DNA of 64,000 nt, from NCBI GenBank assembly GCA_000328365.1, contig KB311802.1, positions 1-64,000 on the forward strand, written 5' to 3'. Of this stretch, positions 1 through 11,600 are shown piece by piece. This DNA comes from Capitella teleta (Eukaryota > Annelida > Polychaeta > Capitellidae). The first letter of the stretch is position 1; the number at the start of each line of letters is the position of its first letter. A program made the translations under genes and the position numbers. The notes under the pieces were generated by a model that saw nothing but the letters and a program-made list of their open reading frames with translations, did no database searches and was not told the DNA's origin.

Positions 1-2
1 AT

Positions 3-358
3 TCATCTGCTCTCTGATCTCCGCAGCTCTTCTTCATCAGTTATGGCTTGCTTTCGGCGTCGTAGCTCAATTCGCTTTTCAGCGTGACGCTCTTTTGCGC
101 GGAGCTCTTCCAATTTCGTGGCCGTTCGAGTACTGCCTGCTGTGGACGTGCTGGCGGTGAACCAACTTCTATCATCGACGGCGCGTAATTCCAGCCACGC
201 CTTGGCACGTGCTAGGGTTCCTTCGACGCCATCTTCATTATCCAGGAGGCGCGCCTGCTCTTTGGCACGTAGCTTGGGAGTAGAGATACCAATCAGCTTG
301 GCATGGGCTTCTCTATATGCGATAGAACGTTGCCGGACTACGTGGATTGCAGAATTGA
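3..358 (-). other. charged open frame, unknown
   Basis: A frame of about 115 codons is open on the minus strand and ends in TGA at the left edge. Its product is rich in Glu, Arg, Lys and Ala (for example KLEELRAKERHAEKRIELRR), which suggests a coiled coil or charged helix. No start codon or splice acceptor is convincing at its upstream end. The inverted duplication described below begins almost exactly where this frame starts, so it belongs to different DNA. It could be an exon, or part of a repeat's coding region. I do not recognise a family. Confidence 0.25.
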
Positions 359-3300
359 CCTACTTCGGGTGAATTGACCTAGTTTTCGAGATTTACACTC
401 ACGTGACCTATGACTTTTTATCTTTGGCTCGTATCTGTCAACATTTCCTGCTCGACTCATCAAAAGTCTCCAAAGTACACGCTGTAAAATTGTGTAATTC
501 AATCCTTCTGATCATTCAGTTCTAGTACCGTGACGTCATGAATTATTACTGTTGCCTTGGAGACGTGGCTCAGCAGTGAATTCTGAATGCAATATCACCG
601 CAGTTATTCCAAGAATTCACGACGTTTTGCTCTACTTTTTATTCAACGTGTGAAACCAGTTACATAACACGTACTGCGTGTAGAACTATTCACTGGTATC
701 AGCTAATTAACTACAACTAATAATTATTAATTACGTCTAAAGCCTCTGTAATCATCGGCCTTATCACTATGGAGCATTGCGTAATACAACAGCCTGTATC
801 GACCATTTATATTTTTACATGTACGGTTGTTTTATTAGTTTGTGGATAGGGGTGTTCGTGGTTCATTAACATAATTTATTCTTCAGTGTAGCCTTTCACC
901 ATTGTTTCATCTTATTATAGAATTTTTTTTGAAAAAATCTATATATAGCTTTGTTTGTCTGTTTGTCCGTCTGTACCAATATTTCTTGGCTCGATAGCTA
1001 CTTGAATAAACGGGCGAATATCACCAAATTACACAGGGGCAAGGACATTTTGATTTCCTATCTCTCATTGAAATTTTGAGGTCTAAGGTCAAGGTCACAG
1101 TGAATTATTTAAATTTGAAACGGGGTTGGCCCTAGCTCATTCATTATTTGAGCTACGGCTTTGTAGTTTACACCAAACGATTTAGTGCAACAAGATGTAC
1201 AACAAAACATATTGCTATAATGGCGCTGGGATGCATCGTTCTTGCGTAATCTTGCATAATGTTAATTACGAAAAACTCAAAGGCCGATATCTCTGTTGTT
1301 ATGTAATCTGTGGCATTGAAATTAACACAGTACATTTCTAGCATGAACATCTTATTAATTCCAAAGTTTTAATTAATTACATTGAAGTTCAAGGTCATGG
1401 TGGTAATTAACGCTATTGATTGCGTAATTTGATGATTATGGCGATTTTTTTAATTTTAATGTTTTTCTTAGTATAGTACAACGTGGCCTGTCTTGTGCTC
1501 AAAGGAAATGATAATTTTCATCATATTTGTGGGTGTTTACTCTATACCCACTTTGAGGCGACACTTAGCCTTTTCAGCGTCTTCATCTGAAAATCACAGT
1601 CCAGCGGCAAAGTCGCGGACGCACACGCAGGAGTCCCGAGGTCGAATCGTCATTTTTTTTTTCATCTGAATATTATTTTTATTGATAAATTTTCTTGTCA
1701 TTTCTGAATATTGCGAGAATGTCGAGGAAGACTGGTTTCACCATTGATTTATTACACCATTATTACTTATTACTTGCAACATTTATTCACGATAACCAGC
1801 GGACTAACCAATTCGAAGTAGAAGCTCGCCACTATTTTTACCAAATCATAGAGCACCACTCTTTGCTTGAGGTGCGTTATGTTTTCTCCAGCGTTGATTT
1901 ATTATAAAACGGGGGCTGTGAATTGTGAGACTGGCGTTATGATTCGGATAAACTCCAAGGTCGATATCTAAGTTGTTATGTTACATTACATCGCATTTCA
2001 AGGTCATGGTGGTAATTAACGCAATTACATGAGTAAATTGATGATTATTTCGAATTTTTTGAATTTTAATGTTGTTTTTAGTAGATTAAAGCGTGTACTA
2101 TCTGTCAAGGCTTTGAGAGAACCGAAAAGTTTCATCTTATTTGTCTGTGTATAACGTCGAAAACCTTTTTAGGCGACACTTTGAAATTTTTGCATCATTT
2201 TTCAATTTTTTTCTATCGTAATCTTTTTTGTTTGGAATTTTTTTCTTTTCTGGACTACGGCCTTCTCTCTAAAAAAATCTATACTATCATAAATCTAAAA
2301 TATCAGGCTACGACTGATTTCTTATTTCTTTTGTCGTTGTATTGTTTGGCATTTGTGCTATTTTCTGCCTCCAACATGCAGACCGATTACTGCTCAGCTC
2401 CAACCATTTACCACGCAATTTACTCAGCTATTATCATTCCTTGCTCTAATATATTATCATTAAAAAAAAAAAAAAAAAAATACTATTCCCCCTTTCTCCT
2501 TAACACAAAAATTAATTTTCCGCTTTTCTTTTTACATTAGTATTGATTGGAACTTTGACCTTGAACTTTGACTGGTTTTGTATCTAATTATCCTATGTCG
2601 CTATTTTCAGTTCGTATGCCTCCCAGTATTGAGGTGAGCCCAGAACCTGTGCTCATTTACCGTTCAGAGGATGTCCTCCAACTTGAATGCGAGGCCATCG
2701 GAACCCCTGCCCCAGTGTAAGTACACGCCCTCTCCCGCCCACGGTCCGCTAACACCCCCTCCCCCTTCACTTAGCTTCCACTGGTACCGCAACAATGCTC
2801 CCCTGGATGAGAACCTTCCCAACATCTTCCGCCCTGACGCCTCCAAGGGAACGATCCGCATTGATCCTGTCACCGCCCTGGACGAGGGTTATTACCAGTG
2901 CTTTGCTGAGAACCAGTACGGCAAGGCCGTCTCTGACGTTGCCTTCCTGCAGAGGGCGGTCATCAGTCCGTACCCCGCTAAGCCGGAGGAGGTTTACACG
3001 GAAGACGAAGGTCAAGGTTTGAAGGTCATGTGCGACATCACCAAGTGCGTCCCCAAGCCCACACATTCGTGGGCCATTGTTAAAGACAAAGTGGACGACA
3101 ACCCCATCTCTGTTGTCATTGACGACCGTGTCCAGATGGACGATGATGGTTTGTGGAGAAGGCTTTTATGAACGGTTCATTGAATGTTTGGCTTGGATTT
3201 CTTTGCAGGAAATCTCTATTTCGCCAACCTCAAGCAGAGCGATCATCAGGATGGCAAGTTGTACAAGTGCATCGCCTTCAACGCGTACCTGGATGTCTAC

Positions 3301-4811
3301 ACGGGTGGCAGCTACTCCATAGTGAACGTAAACCCCACCGGGGCCACCTCGGTTGCGCCCCTTGTCGCCTACCAAACCCCCACGCCAACGGTCGGCCTGG
3401 TTGGGGAGACCATCACCCTGAAGTGCTTGTTCAGCGGCATCCCCGTTCCCAACGTCAACTGGAAGAGAAGGGACGGCAAACCCCTGCCCATCGGTCGCCA
3501 TGACTACCCGGATCGCAGCACCAAGAAAAACACTGAGCTGGAACTCAGTGAGCTGACCTACGATGACGAGGGCGAGTACGTGTGCTCAGCGGTCAGCTCG
3601 GCCGGTGACAGTGAGGCGGTCATATCGCTGGACATCCAGGCCAAGCCTACGTTTGCCGACTTCAATAACGAACCGGGATACCTGAGCAATATGAACGCCA
3701 CGAACAACGACACCATTCGCTTCATCTGCAATGCTGACGGAGAGCCCATCGTGAATGTCGAGTGGTTCCTTGACGGAGAAGTCATGCGTGAGTGGGCGGA
3801 TGTTTTGTGTGTCCCGACCTCTGACCTCTTGTACTTTCAGCTGACCCCATCCCCGCTCGCATGTCGCTGGAGAATGACGACCACACGCTGGTCATCTCCG
3901 AGGTCTGCAAGACGTGCCCTGGTCTGGCGAGGAAGAGTGACCTCATGGTGGTGCAGTGCAACGCCAGCAACACCCACGGTTACATCTACAGTTCCGGTTA
4001 CATCAACGTGCTTCGTATGTCACTGCGCATCTCGGTCGCGTGTTTCTTGAGGTTTCCTTATTTTCCAGTGCCCACTGAGTTAATAGCCGGCCCCGAATCG
4101 GTTGAGCTGGTCTACTACCAAGACATGGTGTTCACCTGCGAAGCCAAGTCTGACCCCAGCACCCCTGTCGAGTACTCGTGGCTGTGGAACGGCTCTCCCA
4201 TTCAGTACGAACCAGGGCGTGTGCAGCAGAATGAGGACGGATCGCTCCGTCTGATCACCAAGAATGAAGACGATGGAGGCAAGCACTTTGAGGGCGACTA
4301 CACTTGCATTGCTTCCAACGGCTACAGCCAGGTCACGGCTGTGGCTTCATTGTCGGCCCCCGCTGGCCCTGTCCGTAAGTACAGCGTTATTTATTTGCGA
4401 TTCTTTTCTTGTTTTCATTATTTTAAAACTGCCGGCTTTGCTAGCATTCACTGAGGTGTCCACACAAGCCATGAGTCGTGAGTTTAGGGTTTGTTTTATT
4501 GAACGAATCGTGTAGTGCAATAAATGAATCAGTGTGCATGCCAAGTGATTGATCTGTGAGATAGCGTCGTAATAATGGGATTTTGACAGGACGATAATTC
4601 TGGCTCAAATTGATTAATTACGGGCAATTTGGTTGGCACCATGGCATGCCGTTCGCACTGCATGTTCCCCGATTGCTGCAGCTCCTCTGGACCAGAATGC
4701 GATCTCTGCAATTGTCCAAGCAAATATTGGCCAATATCACAATGGTCCCTAGGGTGCATTTCTAAAATTGTGTCAGTTTCACCCGGTTCTTCTCATCCCC
4801 CGTTACCTATC
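357..4811 (+). repeat. inverted duplication, left copy
   Basis: This block is repeated in reverse orientation at about 38743-41800. It covers the upstream flank, five coding exons (Ig1-Ig5), all introns between them and about 430 bases after the last Ig exon. By eye the copies differ by only a few bases per hundred, and by about four residues over some 510 aligned residues. The left copy is longer because of a roughly 1.4-kb insertion. Homology stops abruptly at GGTCAATTC on one side and inside a SINE-like sequence on the other. Confidence 0.93.
911..2325. mobile_element. 1.4-kb insertion private to left copy
   Basis: The right copy of the duplication reads straight across this point (TTTCATC then GTATTTCTTTTG). 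The left copy has about 1.4 kb of extra AT-rich sequence. TTATT occurs at both junctions and may be a target-site duplication. Inside, two diverged versions of a 230-290 base unit occur (about 1271-1560 and 1945-2185), both with the core AAGGTCATGGTGGTAATTAA and GAGGCGACACTT- or TAGGCGACACTT-like ends. A tRNA-like stretch with a B-box-like GGTCGAATC lies near 1600-1655, next to a T run. No coding sequence or clear terminal inverted repeat was found. It is a non-autonomous insertion of unknown class. Confidence 0.6.
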
Positions 4812-5602
4812 AGGATTAAAAAAAAAAAGATTGTTGTTTGATTATAAAAAAAATTACGAACCCAGCTGATACGTCATGAAATAAGGAAATTTCGTTCTTC
4901 ATTTCTGTCACAAAATCTGATCTCTTGGACATCGATGTATCCCCAGCAACCCTCCTAATTAATCGGCTTAACTTTTTATTATTGTGATTTTTTTTATTTA
5001 TTTATATTTTTGTTTTTATACTTTTATTTGTTTGCAGGTGATGGTCACCTGAATAAGACAACCTCGAAAGAGGGATTTAAGTGCTATTACTGTTCCTCTG
5101 CGTCAAGCTGTGCCTACTACCAATACGATGACAACATTGTTTTGTGCGAGTACGGATGCTATGTGAGTTAACTCATCCTTCGATTCATTCAAATCTCAGA
5201 ACTGAAACCTGCTAAATGTAATCTTGACTTAAAAAGAGATGAGACATCTGGTCACCATGCCTTATAAATGTCACAACTGCACGTTTCATGGATAATGTAA
5301 TATATGTACTTGCAATATACGCCAGCGACATTAACCATAGCATCATTTTATTTTTGATTTGCGTCTTTTAATTTTTTATGCTTGTTGCTTGTGATGTCTT
5401 ACAAAAGGTATACGTCTCTTCGTCCTACGGTATGACCACGGCGGAACGAGGCTGTGCAGATGAACATATGCACGGGTACCAAGTTTGTTACTATAATTAC
5501 TGCAATAGCTATGACGTCAGAGAGCAAACTGCGTCTGCTGATTCTGCCAAACCTTTGCTGTTTCTCTTGGCGCTCTCCTTTGCCTGGATGACCCTTATGT
5601 GA
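2611..5602 (+). CDS. L1-like 5-Ig protein with Ly6/uPAR domain and GPI-type tail
   Basis: Phase-consistent exons: 2611-2716, 2775-3148, 3209-3787, 3841-4014, 4069-4374, 5038-5162 and 5408-5602 (618 residues, 5' incomplete). The first five encode Ig1-Ig5 of L1CAM type; Ig2 carries GNLYFANL, as in vertebrate L1 Ig2. The last two encode a three-finger domain: FKCYYC, then SSC, VLC, EYGC, RGC, QVC and YCN, eight cysteines with the usual Asn after the last. A hydrophobic C-terminus (KPLLFLLALSFAWMTLM) with no tail follows, typical of a GPI signal. No signal-peptide exon is visible upstream; the homologous one in the right-hand gene lies outside the duplicated block. The product is probably a surface adhesion protein or decoy lacking cytoplasmic signalling. 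If no signal exon exists to the left, it could be a non-functional partial copy. Confidence 0.82.
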
Positions 5603-5675
5603 CCTATATACATCACTTGTGTTCTGCGAAGAATTGTGTCAATTTCATTTGAAATTCTCTTTAACGTTTTTGATA

Positions 5676-5681
5676 AATAAA
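5676..5681 (+). terminator. poly(A) signal, Ly6-type gene
   Basis: AATAAA 74 bases after the stop codon of the Ig/Ly6 gene. Confidence 0.6.
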
Positions 5682-6318
5682 AAGTCTAACCGCCGAGTGT
5701 GCTGTCGTTTCTTAGAACATAAGTGGTCTATAATCTCTCTGATGCAAGGATGCTGGTGTTACGAAACTTATTCATCCCACGTGGCGTGCCGTACTTTAAA
5801 GTCTAGTACATGTAAACAAGTAGGTATATATACAGGTATATAATTATAACTTATGTTCTGAATAAAAAATGTGCTTTTTTTAACAGGGAAGAATAGCTTT
5901 TTATTAGCAGAAAGATATGTAATCATTGTATACGCCCATAATACACTGCATTGGCATTATTTATATCATTTTATGAACTTCAGTTTGAAAATTGTTGTCA
6001 CAGATACATGTACTCCTTTTTTGGTTTCTTCGACCAAAAACGCAAAAGGTTAATGCCGTGTGATGAACAAACTCTGCGGTATAATTTCAGTTATATCAAT
6101 TGTATCATCAAATTGTATATTTATATCCCTACTTAATTTAACTGGGCTACTTGTCGCATGTCGAGGCACTTAACCCATGTTCATGAAATCACTTTTCCTA
6201 GCTAATAATTGTAATCATAGTAAGAATGCTTAAAGCGATCTGAACTAGGATCCTGAAATCAGGCCCTTACGAGTAATCCTGACGAGCACTGCAAGATCCA
6301 AATACACAGGTTTATTAG

Positions 6319-6380
6319 CAGAGCTTCACGCTTTACAGAGTGGTAATTATAATTACCACTCTGTAAAGCGTGAAGCTCTG
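6319..6380. repeat. 62-base perfect palindrome
   Basis: Two 31-base arms meet with no spacer; the arms begin CAGAGCTTCACGCTTTACAG and the centre is TAATTATAATTA. No mismatch was seen. It could extrude as a cruciform or fold as a long hairpin if transcribed. Confidence 0.95.
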
Positions 6381-6503
6381 GAGAACCTCGCGGGTGAACG
6401 GTGTCCTAGATGGCTGGTGTTCAATTTGTATCTCACGGCCTAACGTTTGTTTTAATTTTCATCTTTGAACCAAATCGCACGACTACGGAATATATTAATT
6501 TAT

Positions 6504-6541
<38 letters not shown>

Positions 6542-7492
6542 GGCACTCTGATACCAGAAGTGTTAGTGTCTCCAGTGGTGAAAAGGAAACATCACGATAA
6601 CGGTGAAAGTATCTTGAGAAATCAACGCTGTGAACGAATCAGACACTCAATTAACCAGGCTTAAAGCTACGAAGAATCTCACTCAACAAAGATTAAAATG
6701 ACAGCATCTGACCAGCTCAAAAGTGACGTTCACTGGTTCCCTGGTCATATATAATGACACATATACACACACCAATGACCGGTGGTATCTCATTGGCTGC
6801 TATTTATAGTAACATTTAGTCAACTGGTCGAATTCAACTAATGTGAATTCATTTTCACTCGCCTCGCCTTGTGTGCCATCTGGAGAAATGGATGTACCAA
6901 AATAGGGGTGATTTTTCATCGGTCAGTCGGCGGTGCTTCTTTTTAGTAGCGCCGGAGTCCAGTGAACAGTCCATCCTACCCCTCAGTCTACACCAGAGTC
7001 AGCTACTTCTACTTCTGGATTTCCTCCAACTAAGCCTACACTGGAAATAAACTACGGATGAATTATTTATTTACTGCTCCCATGCAGCGCACTCGGCTGT
7101 GATTGAAATATGTCTCCTTTTTCAATGCATGAAAGTATTAATTCCTTCAAATTCAAATGAAAATCATCTGTGCATATATTTCAATAGTAAGTCATGAAGC
7201 GACCAGTCGATCGATGTCGTTCGATGCCATCAATTGATCTATACTGAAAAACTCGCAAATGTCAGAAGTTTTACCCCCAAAATGTGTAGAATTTTAGAGA
7301 TGCTAATTTCCCGTCATCGCGATCGGGTCTTGGCAGGCTAGCTGTTACTTATGGCGCATGTGGTTCCAGTTCCCCTGAGCTTGATTCCCATTGATTAGTC
7401 TGATCAGAGGGCTAAGCGGATTGATTTTTTGGCCGTAAAGAATAGAAAAAGCTTGAGAATTATTCTTCCTCTCTGGCTAAAGTGAGCATTAA

Positions 7493-8184
7493 AGGGATGG
7501 GGAACTGAATTTTAAGTGATGTTCTATTGACTCATAGCACCAATTGATAGCATTCCGTACCAAAAACACCATGCCTGGATGCAAGCGTAAGGAAATAATG
7601 CATTCCGAATATCGGGGTTAGCATTGCGCCTATGGGAGAATGGCTTCCATTATGAAGTATAGGAGGCAAACGTCAGCTGAAGGCTTGCCGTGATTGGTCC
7701 CGTTCCCCTCTTGAAGCTATCGATTTCAGCCAATCAAAGCAGAGCATCTTCGCCATAAAAGGACATCTTTGTTGTTTACGAAACGAAAGCGCATGCGTGG
7801 TGCACTCTGGTTGACCTTTTTATTGTTTCAGGACGAGAAACAAGGTAGGTGTCCTAGAAAATCGCTTGTTAAAATAAGAAAAATAGCGAAAAATATATTT
7901 TTTTCGCGCCTGACTGGTGGCAAAATGATTATTCTATCTATTTCCGAAAATAAAATAAAAAATATCCAGGGGTTTAGTCGCAGGACACGGTGATATGACG
8001 AGGCCCATTGTAAAAGATGGGGAACTCGGTGTTTCATCACAGCTCCTGACGTCACACCTAATTAGCAATATATCTCCCGCAAAATCGTTAGGGATGATAT
8101 TCCTTGTGTGGGCCAGGCATAGGAATCATTTTTGGTGCATCAAATAACGACTCAAAGTCCATTTTTAACCAGTTCTCCCTCCCT
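7493..8184. mobile_element. TTAA-flanked non-autonomous DNA transposon
   Basis: The ends form terminal inverted repeats: AGGGATGGGGAACTG on the left and the reverse complement of AGGGAGGGAGAACTGG on the right. They are flanked on both sides by TTAA (7489-7492 and 8185-8188). About 690 bases with no transposase frame. A TTAA target duplication is used by piggyBac and Kolobok elements; the AGGG ends fit Kolobok better, but that assignment is inference. Confidence 0.7.
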
Positions 8185-8375
8185 TTAAATTATTTAGTGT
8201 ATATTTGAAAATTCCAGTTTTGTGTACATGTTATGTTTTGGAGAAAACAAAAATGAACAACGACCGAGGGACGGGTTGTACTTACAGGTAAGTTTGTGTA
8301 TAAAGCAGAATTGAAGAATTCCGAGAATAGTGCCAACCGCGAAGTTTATAGAAACTGCATTAGGTTACATGCAGC

Positions 8376-8381
8376 TTTATT
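8376..8381 (-). terminator. poly(A) signal, receptor kinase gene
   Basis: AATAAA on the minus strand about 230 bases past the kinase stop codon. Confidence 0.55.
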
Positions 8382-8608
8382 AATCAATAGGTACAAAAAT
8401 AGATCCAATAATAAATAAAATATTCGTATAATATACAGCTAAATACACCAAATTCAAATCACATATCTGCCAGCAATGCGTTGTGCTAACGATTATCAAA
8501 TAATCCGATTGATTAAACAAAAAAATTCACGTAGTAATATTATCTAAATGATCATAACAAGACGTTTATCACAATCATGTTAAGGTTTGCAGTTCGGACA
8601 TGTTTAAC

Positions 8609-11600
8609 TCAGACAACAGTTTGGCGATAATCCGCCAGGGGCGCCACTGGAGCCGCCACATTCGTGTACAGGTGCGCCAGGGTGGCCGTGCCGGTACCGG
8701 TCCCTGGGGAGCCAGGGCGGTGGGCCGCGCGGATGATGGTCTCCAGGCGCCCGACCAGCTCCTGGAAGGTTGGACGCCGCGACGGGTCGTCCGCCCAGGT
8801 GTGCTGCATGATTTCATACCTGAAAAATGCGCTGAAATACTCAACCATGATGCTTAATGAACACTTACACTGAGTATGGGCAGTATGCCGGTTGTGGGAG
8901 GCGCCGATTGGTCTGAATATAGGTCGGGATGTCCCAGTTATCCACTTCCGGATAGGGCACCGCCCCCCGCGTCATCAGTTCCCATAGCAACACCCCAAGT
9001 GACCACACGTCACTCATAGTGGTGAAGACGTTGCGATCAAGACACTCTGGGGCCATCCATCGAATGGGGAGGGGGGTCTTACCGTCTTCCAGTCGGTAAT
9101 AGTCCCTTTTGAACAATTCACGAGATAACCCGAAATCCGCCACTTTCACGACCCCCTCCAAATCAACCCTGGATGTAAACCAATCATTGATATAACCATC
9201 GCTCGGTGTATATAAGCGTCACTCACATGCAATTCCTGGCCGCCAAATCACGGTGAACGAAACGCATACTGGACAAGTACACCATCCCTCTCGTCACTTG
9301 TAGGCCCAGTTTGAGTAGCTCCAACACAGTGATGTCCTACGCAACACAAACAGTGCACAACTCAGGTACGATAACACCTTGATGTCTCACCATGGATGGG
9401 TTGAGGATGTATCTCCTAAGGTCGCCTTGTTCCATGAAGGGCAGGACGACCATTGGCGAACCGTCCAGATCGAACGCTATCCCAATCAGGCTAAGGACGT
9501 GCCGGTGACGGAAGTCCCTCATCATGAGAGCTTCCTTCAGAAATAGATCCACCATCTCGGTTTCTTCTGCTTTGTCTGAAATTGAAATACACGAAGATTA
9601 ACCAATAGAATCATAGCTAAGTTATATACATTTCAGTGTTTTCACAGCAACTTGCTCCCTCGATTTCCCTTTCGACTCGAGCAACACAGCCGAGTATACC
9701 CGTCCAAATTGACCTGCAAGAAATAAAATAAAAACATCGGTGCAAACATCCAAACCGAAGATTGAGTGAACCTTTTCCAATGAGCAGAGATAACTGCACA
9801 CGATCACGTTCAATGAACACCTCTTTGACTCTGTCTCTCAGCGAACTGTCGCTGACACACGCCACGTGCGTAAGCCCACCCTCCTGGTCACAACACGGTG
9901 ACATCGCACCTTCTCCTGTGGCATCATTCAGCGTTAACAGGTCAGCGGCTGTTACGTCACTCACCTTGTTCCTCAGTGGTGGCAAACTCTGCCATATCGC
10001 TGCCGTCGGTGCCCAAGCGAGCTCTCATGTCATCCTTGTGTCTCCTACGAATGTAACAAACAAGCGAGAGACAAAGTGCCGCCCCGGCTGCCAGCAACAA
10101 ACATATCGCCACCCAAATGAAGTCTGCAAGAGAGCTTTGTAGAGGACCACGGACCTGCAATCGCCTCACTTATACCTGAGGGAAAAGGTCCGCTAATGGA
10201 TAATAGCGGTCTCACAAGGTTACCCAGGGGAGCTTCGGAACCCGGGCGGAGTCTAGCGCTGGCGTTGACGGACATGACGCCGTTGCTCACCACGCATGCG
10301 TAGTTGGCGATGAAGGACCGTCCGCCATCTTCTTCGGAAGTTAAGTTCAAGACGAGACTTGAATCTTCGTCGATGAAGACGCGCTCTTTCTCGGGGGTTA
10401 TGGGATGAGAGTTCTGGCCTCTGTACCACGTGATCATCAACGGAAGACCTGGGTCAGTTTCGGCGGTGCAACCAAAGCGGATGACCTTTTGACCCCGAAG
10501 GAAGACGTCGCTCGGTCCTTGGGTGATGACCGTTGGTTCTGTTTGGATGAAATTGACAGCACTTTCAAATCGCGATTTCTCAGCAAACTCTTTACCGTGC
10601 ACATTGACGTAAAAGTTGGCAACAGCCTCGCCATTCGAGTTATTTCCTTTACAGGTCAAGGTCATTGTGAGGTCAGATGTAATGTTGACGAAGGTCAAAC
10701 GATCTTTTCTTAAAATCAGGTGATCGGGTTTTGCTGCCAATAATTCTGCAACCACATAGCAGTGATTTTGAGTAGGGTCTACTTTGGAGGCATACCTTGC
10801 AGAGGAGAGCCGTTGCTGAACCACTCGAGGGTCGGCTTGGGCAGTCCACCTAAGGGACAAGCCATGGTAAGGGTGTCACCCTCAGTGACATTCATGGAAG
10901 ATGGTCGATTCACAAAGTAAGGTTTCTCTGCAAAGGAAATTGTGACGCAAATATTGGTTTTTAATTTGCTCACCGTGAATTAGTAGGTTGAACTCCACAA
11001 TATGGCTGTGACCTTGGCTGTTAGTAGCCTCGCATCGGTATTGACCTTCATCTGACCTTTTAACCGCCACAAAATGCAAACTCTGATTTGCTGATTGGAA
11101 CTTGAGGTGAGAATCTCGTTCTTGGACTCTAATTTCGTCCTTGTACCACCTGGTTTGTGGCGAGGGGCTGGGGGAAGTAGAAGTTATTGACATTTGAAAA
11201 TATACAACATAGCAGCTCACTTTGCCCTGAAGACGCACTGTAATGTTACTGTGTTCCCAACTTGAGCTACAAGACTCCCAGAGGTCGGAGGTGACGAGTA
11301 AAGTAAGCGAGGTGGGTAGGCAAGGGTCGGGTGTCCTGTTTAGGAAGCGCTTAGAGACAGACTGTCATAGCCAACGGACCTACCACTGAGCCCTAAAGTT
11401 GTTAAGCTGCCAGCTTGACCATGGTCCAGTCTAGGATTGTGTACATTGCACTGGTACAGCCCTCGGTCACTCTCCTTCGTGTACACGAATAACAGAGAAC
11501 CTGCAAAGAATCGATGAGCATGAGAAGCTAGGATATCCAGTCACACCATCCGCGCCGATAGCCACTCTATCATCCAGCTTCACTCGTCTGGGAATCCGAT

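Larger units (their letters stand above)
5690..8370. other. intergenic, repeat-rich
   Basis: Space between two convergent genes (Ig/Ly6 gene and receptor kinase). It holds a perfect 62-base palindrome, a poly(T) run at about 6508-6539, and a TTAA-flanked transposon. No coding exon is supported. Confidence 0.6.

Noticed and set aside
2181-2540. Hydrophobic frame just before the Ig1 exon, considered as a signal peptide
   Set aside because: It runs to a stop before the acceptor with no phase-1 donor, and part of it lies in the insertion.
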